From: an uncultured Prevotella sp.
GTDB taxonomy: Bacteria > Bacteroidota > Bacteroidia > Bacteroidales > Bacteroidaceae
Direction of reading: 5' to 3'
DNA: 64,000 nt
NCBI GenBank assembly: GCA_937895845.1
Contig: CALBLK010000007.1
Location: forward strand, 26,460 to 90,459
Shown here one piece after another: positions 8,468 through 16,299 of this stretch; positions within the stretch are counted from its first letter, which is position 1, and every line of letters starts with the position of its first letter. The notes below the pieces were generated by a model. That model was not told the origin of the DNA and made no database searches. It saw only the letters and a program-made list of their open reading frames with translations. The translations under genes and the position numbers were made by a program.

Positions 8468-9085
8468 TCAGTGTTTGTGCCAATCTGGGTTGTGCCTCAC
8501 TTGTAGCTCCCTGGCCAGATTCTCGATTCTTAGTCCCTTGCTCGTTAGAAGTACGATGAGGTGGTAAAGCATGTCAGACCCTTCGTAAATCAATCGTTCA
8601 TCAGTCCCATTGACGGCCTCTATGACTGCTTCTAACGCTTCTTCGCCAACCTTTTGTGCCATTCTGTTCAAGCCGTCTTTGAAAAGTGATGTCGTATAGC
8701 TTCCCTCTGGCATCTCCTCATGTCTTTTGTTGATGAAATCTTGCAACTCAGAGAGAAACAGCAAGGGGTTAGCTTCGTTGCTTTCTCCCCAGCAAGTTGC
8801 TGTTCCCTTGTGGCAGACAGGACCTTGGGGGGTGACCTTTACCAACAAAGTGTCATTGTCGCAGTCGATGCTTATGCTTGCCAAATGGAGGAAGTTGCCA
8901 GACGTTTCTCCTTTAGTCCACAGGCATTGCCTGCTCCTGCTGTAGAATGTCACTTTCTTGGTGGCGAGGGTCTTGTCGTAGGCCTCCTGGTTCATGTATC
9001 CAAGCATCAGAACGGTTTTTGTCCGCACATCTTGAACAATTGCAGGGACAAGGCCTCCGCTCTTTTCAAAGTCAATCATACACAT
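8468..9085 (-). CDS. hisIE: Bifunctional phosphoribosyl-AMP cyclohydrolase / phosphoribosyl-ATP pyrophosphatase
   Basis: Catalyses steps 2 and 3 of histidine synthesis. The N-terminal HisI domain (residues ~1-115) has LGYMNQEAYDKT, SRSRQCLWTKGETSGN, DCDNDTLL and the zinc-binding CHKGTATCW. The C-terminal HisE domain (~115-205) has the all-alpha MazG-like helices with EEALEAVIEAVNG and EGSDMLYHLIVLL. The length of 205 fits the fused form. Two nearby ATGs (9085, 9079) are possible. It lies 15 bases downstream of hisF. Confidence 0.95.
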   Translation of the reverse strand: MCMIDFEKSGGLVPAIVQDVRTKTVLMLGYMNQEAYDKTLATKKVTFYSRSRQCLWTKGETSGNFLHLASISIDCDNDTLLVKVTPQGPVCHKGTATCWGESNEANPLLFLSELQDFINKRHEEMPEGSYTTSLFKDGLNRMAQKVGEEALEAVIEAVNGTDERLIYEGSDMLYHLIVLLTSKGLRIENLARELQVRHNPDWHKH

Positions 9086-9100
9086 TTGATATTATCAGTT

Positions 9101-9874
9101 TTACGATATTATTTCTGTTCTTCTTACCTTGATGCCTTCATGTGCTAGGTAGTCTTTTAGACAAGATATGGTTAACTCTCCAAAATGAAAAACACTTGCA
9201 GCCAAGGCAGCGTCAGCATGCCCAAGGGTGAAGGCATCTTTGAAATGCTCCTTTTTCCCGGCTCCGCCACTTGCAATGACTGGGATAGACAGCATTTGCG
9301 AGAGTTTGTACAGCGCATCGTTGGCATAGCCCGATTTCACACCGTCGTGGTCCATGCTGGTAAACAATATCTCGCCTGCACCTCGCTCCTGAGCTTCTCT
9401 CGCCCAATCGAAGAGGCCTCGCTCTGTGCGCTCCCTTCCTCCTTTCTGATAGCAGTGCCATCCGTCAGCATCCTGGTGCGCATCAATGGCGCATACACAG
9501 ACCTGACTGCCATAACGGTTGGCAATCTGGTTGATGAGTCGCGGTGACTGCAATGCGGCGCTGTTGACGCTCACCTTGTCTGCTCCAGCGCAGAGGAGGC
9601 GGTCTACATCAGAAAGTTCCTTGATGCCTCCGCCTACTGTAAATGGTATGTTGATTTCCTTTGCCACACGGGTGACCATGTCGGTAAAGGTCTTTCGGCC
9701 TTCGACGCTGGCCGTGATATCTAAAAAAACCAGCTCGTCTGCTCCGGCCTTGCTATAGGCTTTTCCTAAGGCAACAGGGTCGCCAGCCTTTTGAAGACTG
9801 ACAAATTTGATGCCTTTGACTGTTTGACCGTCTTTCACATCAAGACATGGAATTATTCTTTTAGCGAGTCCCAT
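9101..9874 (-). CDS. hisF: Imidazole glycerol phosphate synthase, cyclase subunit
   Basis: Partner of HisH; uses ammonia from HisH to convert PRFAR to imidazole glycerol phosphate and AICAR. (Beta-alpha)8 barrel of 257 residues. The catalytic aspartates are visible in IPCLDVKDG (N-terminal) and FTSMDHDGVKSGY, and the phosphate-binding ends are in PFTVGGGI and IPVIASGGAG. The start overlaps the end of hisA by 22 bases. AICAR links this step to purine synthesis. Confidence 0.97.
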   Translation of the reverse strand: MGLAKRIIPCLDVKDGQTVKGIKFVSLQKAGDPVALGKAYSKAGADELVFLDITASVEGRKTFTDMVTRVAKEINIPFTVGGGIKELSDVDRLLCAGADKVSVNSAALQSPRLINQIANRYGSQVCVCAIDAHQDADGWHCYQKGGRERTERGLFDWAREAQERGAGEILFTSMDHDGVKSGYANDALYKLSQMLSIPVIASGGAGKKEHFKDAFTLGHADAALAASVFHFGELTISCLKDYLAHEGIKVRRTEIIS

Positions 9875-10578
9875 AACTTGTCTATGTCTATTTTGTTCTC
9901 GTATATAGCCTTCCCAAAGACTGCTGCTTCAATGCCTTCTTGCTGTAGTTTGACGATATCTTCATTGCATGAGACACCACCGCTGGCTATTAGGTGTAAG
10001 TTGGGGAGATTGGCTTTTATCTGCTTGTATAATGATATGGCAGGGCCTTTCATCGTTCCATCCTTTGAAATGTCTGTACATAGCACTTGCCTGACTCCGG
10101 TTTTCGTATATTCGTTAAGGAAAGGCAGAAGGCTAAAGCCAGAATCTTCTTTCCATCCCTTAACAGAAATTTTCCCGTCCCTGACATCTGCCCCTAAGAT
10201 AATTCGCGCTGGTCCATACCGGTGTAGCCATTTCGTGAATAAGTCTTTCTGGGTCACAGCTACGGAGCCAACTGTTACCATTGAGGCTCCATTGTCGAAT
10301 GCTTCTGCTATGTCTTCGTCGGTCTTGATGCCCCCTCCGAAGTCTACAACAAGGTGTGTTGCCTGGGTGATGGCTTTCAGTACGTTGCCATTGACAATGT
10401 GCTCTGAACGGGCTCCGTCTAGGTCTACCACATGTAGGCGTTTAAACCCCATTCGCTCAAATTGAACAGCAACTTCAGCCGGGTTGTCGCTATAAACGGT
10501 CTTTTGATGGTAGTTCCCTTTAGTCAGACGTACACATTTGCCGTTAATGATATCTATGGCTGGAATCAACTCTATCAT
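9853..10578 (-). CDS. hisA: ProFAR isomerase
   Basis: Isomerises ProFAR to PRFAR (Amadori rearrangement) in histidine synthesis. Half-barrel repeat architecture like HisF; 241 residues. It begins IELIPAIDIINGKCVRL with the catalytic Asp, and has the second catalytic Asp region in VLCTDISKDGTMKGP. Phosphate sites are DFGGGIK and IASGGV. The ATG at 10578 overlaps the hisH stop as ATGA and its 3' end overlaps hisF. Confidence 0.97.
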   Translation of the reverse strand: MIELIPAIDIINGKCVRLTKGNYHQKTVYSDNPAEVAVQFERMGFKRLHVVDLDGARSEHIVNGNVLKAITQATHLVVDFGGGIKTDEDIAEAFDNGASMVTVGSVAVTQKDLFTKWLHRYGPARIILGADVRDGKISVKGWKEDSGFSLLPFLNEYTKTGVRQVLCTDISKDGTMKGPAISLYKQIKANLPNLHLIASGGVSCNEDIVKLQQEGIEAAVFGKAIYENKIDIDKLWDSLKE

Positions 10579-11180
10579 AAGTCAAGGAAGTTTTTGATGA
10601 TTTGTTCACCTACATCTCCGCTTTTTTCTGGGTGAAATTGGGTGGCATAAAAGTTGTCTTTAGCCAGGGCAGCACTGTATTGCAGAGTGTATTCGGCCTT
10701 GGCAATGGTCTCTGTGCAAACGGGAACGTAATAGCTATGGACAAAATAGACATAGGGAACGGCTTTATTTGCATTGTTCTCAATCCCCTTGAAAAGTGGA
10801 GACTTAAGGTCGTAGATAGAGTTCCAGCCCATGGCAGGCACCTTGTCCTCTTGATTCCGTGGCGAAAAGCGCTTGACTTCCGCATTGAAAATGCCGATAC
10901 AGGCTGTGTCTCCCTCTTCCGAATGCTTGCATAAGAGTTGCTGGCCGATGCATATTCCTAACACTGGCTGTTTTAATGACCTGATGACATTGTCGAGATG
11001 GTGGGCGCGAAGGTATGCCATGGCACTGTGAGCCTCTCCTTGACCTGGAAAGATTACCTTGTCCGCCTTTTGCAATAACTCTGGTGTGTCGGTAAGGAGT
11101 GGGGACACTCCATGACGTCGGAGAGCATTGACAACGGAATAGATGTTGCCCGCATTGTATCTTACAATGGCAATGTTCAT
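10575..11180 (-). CDS. hisH: Imidazole glycerol phosphate synthase, glutaminase subunit
   Basis: Class I glutamine amidotransferase that feeds ammonia to HisF. 201 residues, typical length. The nucleophile elbow is PVLGICIGQQLL (the Cys) and the His-Glu of the triad are in ATQFHPEKSGD. The oxyanion region is KVIFPGQGEA. The stop overlaps hisA (ATGA) and the start lies 5 bases after purU, so all five genes from purU to hisIE look like one transcript. hisG, D, C and B are not in this window. Confidence 0.96.
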   Translation of the reverse strand: MNIAIVRYNAGNIYSVVNALRRHGVSPLLTDTPELLQKADKVIFPGQGEAHSAMAYLRAHHLDNVIRSLKQPVLGICIGQQLLCKHSEEGDTACIGIFNAEVKRFSPRNQEDKVPAMGWNSIYDLKSPLFKGIENNANKAVPYVYFVHSYYVPVCTETIAKAEYTLQYSAALAKDNFYATQFHPEKSGDVGEQIIKNFLDL

Positions 11181-11185
11181 CGTCT

Positions 11186-12049
11186 TTAATTGAAGATAAT
11201 AGTTTTGTTATTATATGTGAGAATTTTTCTTTCAATGTGCTTCCTTACAGATCTTGAGAGTACAATCTTCTCAAGGTCTTTGCCTTTCAAAACCAGACTC
11301 TCTGGCGTGTCTTTGTGTGTGATGCGGGTGACATCCTGTTCGATGATTGGGCCCGCATCCAATTCTGCTGTCACATAGTGGCTTGTGGCGCCTATGATTT
11401 TCACACCTCGCTCCCAAGCCTGGTGATAAGGTTTCGCCCCCGCAAATGCAGGGAGGAAAGAGTGGTGGATGTTGATAATGCGATTGGGGTAGGCTTTAAT
11501 CATATTGTCACTGATAATCTGCATGTAGCGAGCCAACACGGCAAAGGTTACATCCTCTTTTTTTAGAAGGTCCATCTCCGCCTGTTCTACCTCTGCCTTG
11601 TTGCTGTGGTCTTTGTTAATGCTCCATACATAATACGGTATGTTGAATTGTTCAGCGACATAGCGCAAGTCCTCATGGTTGCTCACTATACATGGGATGT
11701 CCACATCATATTCACCAGACTTCCACCGTGCCAACAAGTCATAGAGACAGTGGCTCATCTTGCTTACAAAGATGGCCATTCGTGGACGGATGTCACTAAA
11801 ATATAGGTTGCAGACCATACTATACCGGCGTGCATACAATGTTGTGACATATTCCAGGATTTTCTCTCTTGGAATAATAAATGATTCCAAGTCCCATTCT
11901 ACACGCATGAAGAACATCCCATCCTGTCTGTCTACATATTGGTCTAAGTACAGAATGTTACCTTGGTTGTCTGTAATGAACTTGGTAACTTCGGTGATAA
12001 TGCCAGGCCGGTCTGGACAATACAGAAGCAGGATAGCTGTGGGTCTCAT
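11186..12049 (-). CDS. purU: Formyltetrahydrofolate deformylase
   Basis: Hydrolyses 10-formyl-THF to formate and THF, balancing one-carbon pools. An N-terminal ACT domain (residues ~1-85, TAILLLYCPDRPGIITEVTKFI) precedes a formyltransferase-fold domain with the catalytic pattern NIHHSFLPAFAGAKPYHQAWERG and the Asp in TAELDAGPIIEQD. Length 287 matches PurU. It heads the his operon, with a consensus -7 element 46 bases upstream. Because histidine synthesis releases AICAR, which is formylated with 10-formyl-THF, co-transcription is metabolically sensible. Confidence 0.95.
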   Translation of the reverse strand: MRPTAILLLYCPDRPGIITEVTKFITDNQGNILYLDQYVDRQDGMFFMRVEWDLESFIIPREKILEYVTTLYARRYSMVCNLYFSDIRPRMAIFVSKMSHCLYDLLARWKSGEYDVDIPCIVSNHEDLRYVAEQFNIPYYVWSINKDHSNKAEVEQAEMDLLKKEDVTFAVLARYMQIISDNMIKAYPNRIINIHHSFLPAFAGAKPYHQAWERGVKIIGATSHYVTAELDAGPIIEQDVTRITHKDTPESLVLKGKDLEKIVLSRSVRKHIERKILTYNNKTIIFN

Positions 12050-12094
12050 ATTTGCCGTTTCTTGTTCATGTTAAACGTTTTCAGAATCAAGTGG

Positions 12095-12102
12095 CAAAGT
12101 TA
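12095..12102 (-). promoter_or_regulatory. -7 element for the purU-his operon
   Basis: Minus-strand TAACTTTG, an exact TAnnTTTG match, 45 bases upstream of the purU ATG. It probably drives purU, hisH, hisA, hisF and hisIE, and perhaps the FtsE-like gene and lysC downstream, because all gaps in that run are 20 bases or less. Confidence 0.65.
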
Positions 12103-12226
12103 CAAAAAAAGAATATAAATGAGGAATAAAACGCCCAATTATTGCGGTGTTGTAAACTCAGTTGGCTTTTTTGTGGAAATGTTGTAAGGATAATGATGTT
12201 TTATGTGGCAATTTAATAGCATGGGA

Positions 12227-12757
12227 CTATCTGTCTTGTTTTGCTCCGCGAAGAATGATGCTTGTTGCACCGATGGTAAACATTGACCCATCTTCAAGCA
12301 CACGGCGCTCGCGGTCTCCAAGGATCTCATTGTCTACAAATGTTCCTGTGTAGCTTGGTCCGTCTCGAAGTACATATTTTAACTTGTTGTGCTTGTCGCG
12401 GCTAACGTTTAGAATGCAATGCGTGAAGTCAATGCTGGGGTCGTTGGTCTCTATCGGGGTGTTAATGCCGCTACCTTTCATGTAGCGGCCAATGACATTG
12501 TCACCCATTTGCAATGGGATGACCTGCTTGTAGTGAAACGTATTTTCAATGACAACAATTGAGCCGCAGTCGTTTTCATAGGCGTTCTCGTCTAGCTGCT
12601 CCTCTTTTTGAACTGCTCGTAGCTTTGCAGCTCCAATGCGTATGCCGAATTGTTTTCCGCATTGAGGACATTCAAAAACTAATGATTGCCCCTCGTGGTA
12701 TTTCTTCTCGTCAAATGTGATATAGTTGTCACATTTTGGGCATCTTACTCTTTTCAT
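12227..12757 (-). CDS. Zinc-ribbon and FHA domain protein
   Basis: 176 residues. Residues ~1-40 form a zinc ribbon with two CxxC knuckles (CPKCDN and CPQCGK), like MJ0042-type motifs. Residues ~85-170 form an FHA domain, the phosphothreonine-binding module, with VIGRYMKGSGIN, the conserved H in FTHCILNV, and DGPSYTGTFVDNE followed by LEDGSMFTIG. The start ATG overlaps the stop of the upstream HU/SPOR gene as ATGA, so they are translated together. It is probably a cytoplasmic phospho-signalling adaptor. No kinase is adjacent and the partner is unknown. Confidence 0.8.
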   Translation of the reverse strand: MKRVRCPKCDNYITFDEKKYHEGQSLVFECPQCGKQFGIRIGAAKLRAVQKEEQLDENAYENDCGSIVVIENTFHYKQVIPLQMGDNVIGRYMKGSGINTPIETNDPSIDFTHCILNVSRDKHNKLKYVLRDGPSYTGTFVDNEILGDRERRVLEDGSMFTIGATSIILRGAKQDR

Positions 12758-13893
12758 TTTTTCTTGTACACCCAGGATTGCTCAAATACAGTGTTGTCAC
12801 GTAAAGACTGGAGTACTTCCCTTGCTTCACGCTCTGTGTGGTAAGCTCCGTATACTACCCTCACAATTTTATTGTGAATGTAGATGTCTGCCGAGTCAAT
12901 GCCTTTGGCTTTCAGCTCGTTGACAAAAGCTTCAGCATTGCGCTTTGTAACCTTGCTCGCCAAGACAATGCAGTAATTTTTTATGACTTTCTGGCTAACT
13001 GTTGCATTTTGTTGCTTTTTTGTTGCTAATGAATCACTTTCAATTTTGTTAGTGTCGGATTGAGCCTTGATGCCTTTATTGTATAACTTGGGCCCAAGCT
13101 GTGATGGAGTGAACAATTCGGGCTGCTTGACTTGCGCTGAAGACATGATGTCAAACATAACCTGTGAGGGAGACTGCCCCATTTCTATGTTCGTATCGCT
13201 GTTCTTTACTGGAACGGCCAAAAACAGATAGGTTATGATGGCCGCAGCCACGGCTGCAGCATTGCGCAGCCATGAAATCTTGATACGAATAGAGCCTGTG
13301 CCGTCTTCTTTCAATTCTGTTTGTTGCTGTGTGCTTTCTTCTACGCTAACAATCTGTGACGTTTCCTGCCGTTGGGCAATATGAGGATGGCTTGTCTTAT
13401 TTGCCGTTTTTGTGGTAAAGGCTGTTTTTGCTTTTTTGGCAATAGCTGGACTTGCTTCAACGGGTTGCGGAGTAAGTCGTTTTATTTCAAATGCCCCCAA
13501 TCCATAAAGTGATGGAGACAAAATGCCGGCCTCACAAGGTTGAAATTCCGTCTTTCCATCAGCGTTTATGTGCAGGAGCCCGATGTCATTTAACTCGCAT
13601 GTCCCCTCTGTCTCTAATCTATGCTTAATATTGTGTACTTCTGTCTCAATACGTCTGATTGCCTCTGGGTAAGAGATGTCGTATGCCTCGACAAAGGATT
13701 GGGCAAGCAGAGAGTCGTTCACAGCGGTGAGCAGAGGATTGAATCCCAATGTGCGTAGCGGCGGGAGGAAGGAATGGTCTCTCTCGTCGTAGCGCGCTTC
13801 CACATGGTGGGCCATGAAGCCCCCTAAGCCCGGTACAATCACACAGTCGTGGCTTAATAGGAGTATCTCAATGTGTCTTGACAATTCAATCAT
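12754..13893 (-). CDS. HU-CCDC81-like and SPOR domain membrane protein
   Basis: 379 residues from the ATG at 13893. The N-terminal ~110 residues (IELSRHIEILLLSHDCVIVPGLGGFMAHHVEA...) match the Bacteroidota HU-CCDC81 type that precedes a SPOR domain. A linker leads to one transmembrane helix (~residues 215-235, AAAVAAAIITYLFLAVPV). The C-terminal ~75 residues (YCIVLASKVTKRNAEAFVNELKAKG...) form a SPOR domain, which binds denuded septal peptidoglycan. This predicts a cytoplasmic DNA-binding-like head and a periplasmic septum-binding tail, hence a likely division or nucleoid-envelope link. The frame continues 12 codons upstream, but the promoter overlaps that part. Confidence 0.8.
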   Translation of the reverse strand: MIELSRHIEILLLSHDCVIVPGLGGFMAHHVEARYDERDHSFLPPLRTLGFNPLLTAVNDSLLAQSFVEAYDISYPEAIRRIETEVHNIKHRLETEGTCELNDIGLLHINADGKTEFQPCEAGILSPSLYGLGAFEIKRLTPQPVEASPAIAKKAKTAFTTKTANKTSHPHIAQRQETSQIVSVEESTQQQTELKEDGTGSIRIKISWLRNAAAVAAAIITYLFLAVPVKNSDTNIEMGQSPSQVMFDIMSSAQVKQPELFTPSQLGPKLYNKGIKAQSDTNKIESDSLATKKQQNATVSQKVIKNYCIVLASKVTKRNAEAFVNELKAKGIDSADIYIHNKIVRVVYGAYHTEREAREVLQSLRDNTVFEQSWVYKKK

Positions 13894-13898
13894 GCTTG

Positions 13899-13930
13899 CA
13901 AAATTACGCTTTTTCCCCCATATTGGCAAA
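13899..13930 (-). promoter_or_regulatory. Full -33/-7 promoter abutting the HU/SPOR start codon
   Basis: Minus strand TTTG (13927-13930), a 20-base spacer, then TAATTTTG (13899-13906). Only 5 bases separate the -7 element from the ATG at 13893, so transcription should begin at or next to the start codon, giving a leaderless mRNA. Confidence 0.75.
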
Positions 13931-13988
13931 TAATTGGAATGGAAAAAACAAAAGGCCTAAAAACTATGTGGATTTGAAAAAATATACT

Positions 13989-13996
13989 TACTTTTG
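13989..13996 (+). promoter_or_regulatory. -7 element for rfbC
   Basis: TACTTTTG, an exact TAnnTTTG match, 28 bases before the rfbC ATG at 14025. A near-match -33 (TATG at 13965-13968) lies 20 bases upstream. Confidence 0.65.
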
Positions 13997-14024
13997 CAAG
14001 ACAAATGTAGAAACAGTTGAAGAT

Positions 14025-14573
14025 ATGGAATTTAAGGAAACGGCAATAAAAGGTGTATATGTCATTGAACCTAAGGTGTTTAATGATTCAAGAGGATATT
14101 TCTTTGAGGCGTTTAAACGAGATGATTTCGAAAGAAATATCGGAAAAGTTGACTTTATGCAAGACAATGAGTCAAAGTCAAGTTATGGCGTTTTGAGAGG
14201 GTTGCATTTCCAAAAAGGCGAGTTCTCGCAGGCCAAGCTTGTGAGGGTGATTAAGGGGCGCGTGCTTGATGTCGCTGTTGATTTGCGCAAGTCTAGTCCA
14301 ACTTTTGGACAGCATATAATGGTGGATTTATCAGAAGACAACAAACGCCAGTTCTTTATTCCTCGTGGAATGGCTCATGGCTTTTTGGTGCTTAGTGATG
14401 AAGCAATCTTTACTTATAAGGTAGACAATGTCTATGCCCCGCATGCAGAGAGTTCAATTCGTTTTGATGATCCGGATTTGAATATCCAGTGGCCCCTCAG
14501 TCTCGACAAGGTTCATACCAGCGATAAGGATATGCATGGTCAGGCATTTAAGGATGCCTATACCTTTGAATGA
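14025..14573 (+). CDS. rfbC: dTDP-4-dehydrorhamnose 3,5-epimerase
   Basis: Epimerises dTDP-4-keto-6-deoxyglucose at C3 and C5 in dTDP-L-rhamnose synthesis for surface glycans. 182 residues, cupin fold, typical length. Visible motifs are DSRGYFFEAF, SSYGVLRGLHFQ (catalytic His) and FFIPRGMAHGFLVLSDEA. The frame is open upstream, but the ATG at 14025 starts MEFKETAIKGVYVIEPK, the normal start for the family, and follows a promoter. rfbA, B and D are not nearby. A lipoprotein gene follows after 6 bases. Confidence 0.95.
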   Translation: MEFKETAIKGVYVIEPKVFNDSRGYFFEAFKRDDFERNIGKVDFMQDNESKSSYGVLRGLHFQKGEFSQAKLVRVIKGRVLDVAVDLRKSSPTFGQHIMVDLSEDNKRQFFIPRGMAHGFLVLSDEAIFTYKVDNVYAPHAESSIRFDDPDLNIQWPLSLDKVHTSDKDMHGQAFKDAYTFE

Positions 14574-14579
14574 GGTGTC

Positions 14580-15398
14580 ATGAGAATTGCGTCACAGCTG
14601 TCCGTTTTGTCCCTTTTCTATCTTTGTGTGACAGCTTTTAGTGGGTGTTCCTCCAAGTCGGGTAACAGCTCCTCTCTGCATAAGGAAGATAGGTTTGCAA
14701 AGAAAATGTTGCAAGGAATTTGGGTTGATGATGAATCTGAAGAGGTGGTCTTTCGCATTAAAGGAGATTCTGTCTTTTATCCAGACTCAGCAACCATGCC
14801 GGCTTACTTTAAAATTGTTGCTGATACCTTTGTTGTGGATGGAGGTAGTCAGCAGGATAAGTATCCAGTTGTTAAGCGGACTTATCATACCTTTTGGTTT
14901 AAAAATACCAATGGTGATTTTGTCAAGTTGACAAGAAGCAATGACCCTGCTGACACCATTTTGTTTTCCGCGCCTTTACGTCAGCCTGTTCTGATAACAG
15001 AGAAGGTAAAACGTGACACCGTGGTTTATTATGATGAAAAGCGTTACCATTGTTATATAACCATCAACCCTACAAAATATAAGGTGGTTCGATCAACATA
15101 CAGTGATGATGGAATGGCACTCGAGAATGTCTATTATGATAATATCGTCCATCTAGGTGTTTACCAGGGAAAGCGTAAGGTGTTTTCTCGGAATGTTGCC
15201 AAACAGGAATTTGCCAAGTTTGTTCCAGGTCATTTCATTTCTCAAGCAATACTTGGTGATATGCTTTTTAACAATGTTGATGACAAGGGCTTTCATTTCC
15301 AAGCCTCGCTTTGTCTGCCAGATGGAAACGCTGTCAGTTATTTGCTGGATGTCTGCATTGGCTTTGGCGGACAATTCTCTGTAAGTTTTAAAAAATGA
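14580..15398 (+). CDS. DUF4738-like lipoprotein
   Basis: 272 residues with an N-terminal hydrophobic signal ending in a lipobox-like FSGCSS, so probably a lipid-anchored envelope protein. The C-terminal half (TVVYYDEKRYHCYITINP... and DNIVHLGVYQGKRKVFSRNVAK...) resembles Bacteroidota DUF4738 lipoproteins. The N-terminal half (MLQGIWVDDESEEVVFRIKGDSVFYPD) looks like a small beta-rich domain. Co-directional with rfbC, 6 bases downstream, and convergent with nudC. No function is known. Confidence 0.7.
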   Translation: MRIASQLSVLSLFYLCVTAFSGCSSKSGNSSSLHKEDRFAKKMLQGIWVDDESEEVVFRIKGDSVFYPDSATMPAYFKIVADTFVVDGGSQQDKYPVVKRTYHTFWFKNTNGDFVKLTRSNDPADTILFSAPLRQPVLITEKVKRDTVVYYDEKRYHCYITINPTKYKVVRSTYSDDGMALENVYYDNIVHLGVYQGKRKVFSRNVAKQEFAKFVPGHFISQAILGDMLFNNVDDKGFHFQASLCLPDGNAVSYLLDVCIGFGGQFSVSFKK

Positions 15399-15435
15399 GT
15401 GCTTCCTGCTTCAAACAAGTGGATCGTTTTGCTGC

Positions 15436-16209
15436 CTAAACTTCTTCCGCAAGCCATGCGTCTATAAGTTTTCTTGCAATGGACAGCTTTTCTGGAATGG
15501 TTGGCATGTCATCCTTTTGAAACCAGCTGCCTTTTTCCAGCTCTTCGTATTGTAGGTGCAACTCGCCGCTGTCATAGTCGGCGTTAAAGCCTAACATCAA
15601 GCCGAATGGATAGGGCCAAGGCTGGCTCCCAAAATACCGAAGGTTCTTGATGCTCAAGCCCGTTTCTTCTTTAACTTCGCGAATGACAGCTTCCTCAAGA
15701 TTCTCTCCTGTTTCGACAAAGCCTGCAACAAGTCCGAAAAAATCGCCCCTGAAGTTTTTGGCATGAACTAAAAGCACCTCTTTCCCTCTGTGAATAAGGA
15801 CAATAATTGCTGGTGCCGGAGATGGCCATATTTGTTTCAGGCAGTGTGTGCATTGCTTGCTTATTGGCGAGTGCCAAATCATCTTATGGCCACATGTTCC
15901 GCAATACTGTGTGTGCGCATCCCAATAGAGCAGTTCTGCGCATTTGCCGGCAATTTGGTATATGGATGGGCTTAGTTTGTAGTAACTCTGCCTCAGTCCA
16001 ACCCATTTGTAATCGCTTCCAGTCACTGTGTCTTTTGTGCGGTAGGCCATTATCTTGAGATTGGGGACTCCGCAGTTCACCTCTATGATTTCTGATTCGG
16101 GATAAGGCAAACCTTTGTCTTTCGGATTTTCTGGAATGGTGCATTTCCCGTCATCTGCTACTTTGAGAAGTACATTCCCTTCATTGAATATAAAGCAAAA
16201 CTTATTCAC
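15436..16209 (-). CDS. nudC: NADH pyrophosphatase / NAD-cap hydrolase (NudC type)
   Basis: Nudix hydrolase cleaving NADH and, in the characterised family, NAD-capped RNA. 257 residues with all hallmarks: a central zinc ribbon (CGTCGHK and CTHC), a Nudix box (GFVETGENLEEAVIREVKEETGL) and the family-defining GSQPWPYPFGLMLGF motif. The start appears to be GTG (16209); no suitable ATG is seen nearby. It lies 90 bases downstream of manC, with a hairpin in between. Confidence 0.93.
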   Translation of the reverse strand: MNKFCFIFNEGNVLLKVADDGKCTIPENPKDKGLPYPESEIIEVNCGVPNLKIMAYRTKDTVTGSDYKWVGLRQSYYKLSPSIYQIAGKCAELLYWDAHTQYCGTCGHKMIWHSPISKQCTHCLKQIWPSPAPAIIVLIHRGKEVLLVHAKNFRGDFFGLVAGFVETGENLEEAVIREVKEETGLSIKNLRYFGSQPWPYPFGLMLGFNADYDSGELHLQYEELEKGSWFQKDDMPTIPEKLSIARKLIDAWLAEEV

Positions 16210-16257
16210 AGCCTCTCTTGCTAACTAAATGTCCTTCAAATTAATAGAGATTGTTAG

Positions 16258-16288
16258 CACAGCATGAAACATAAATTTTCATGCTGTG
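16258..16288 (-). terminator. Hairpin after manC
   Basis: Perfect 12-base inverted repeat (CACAGCATGAAA / TTTCATGCTGTG) with a 7-base loop, 12 bases past the manC stop. A U-tract is lacking, so it may be a weak terminator or a 3'-end stabiliser between manC and nudC. Confidence 0.5.
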
Positions 16289-16299
16289 TGGTTGCAGAT

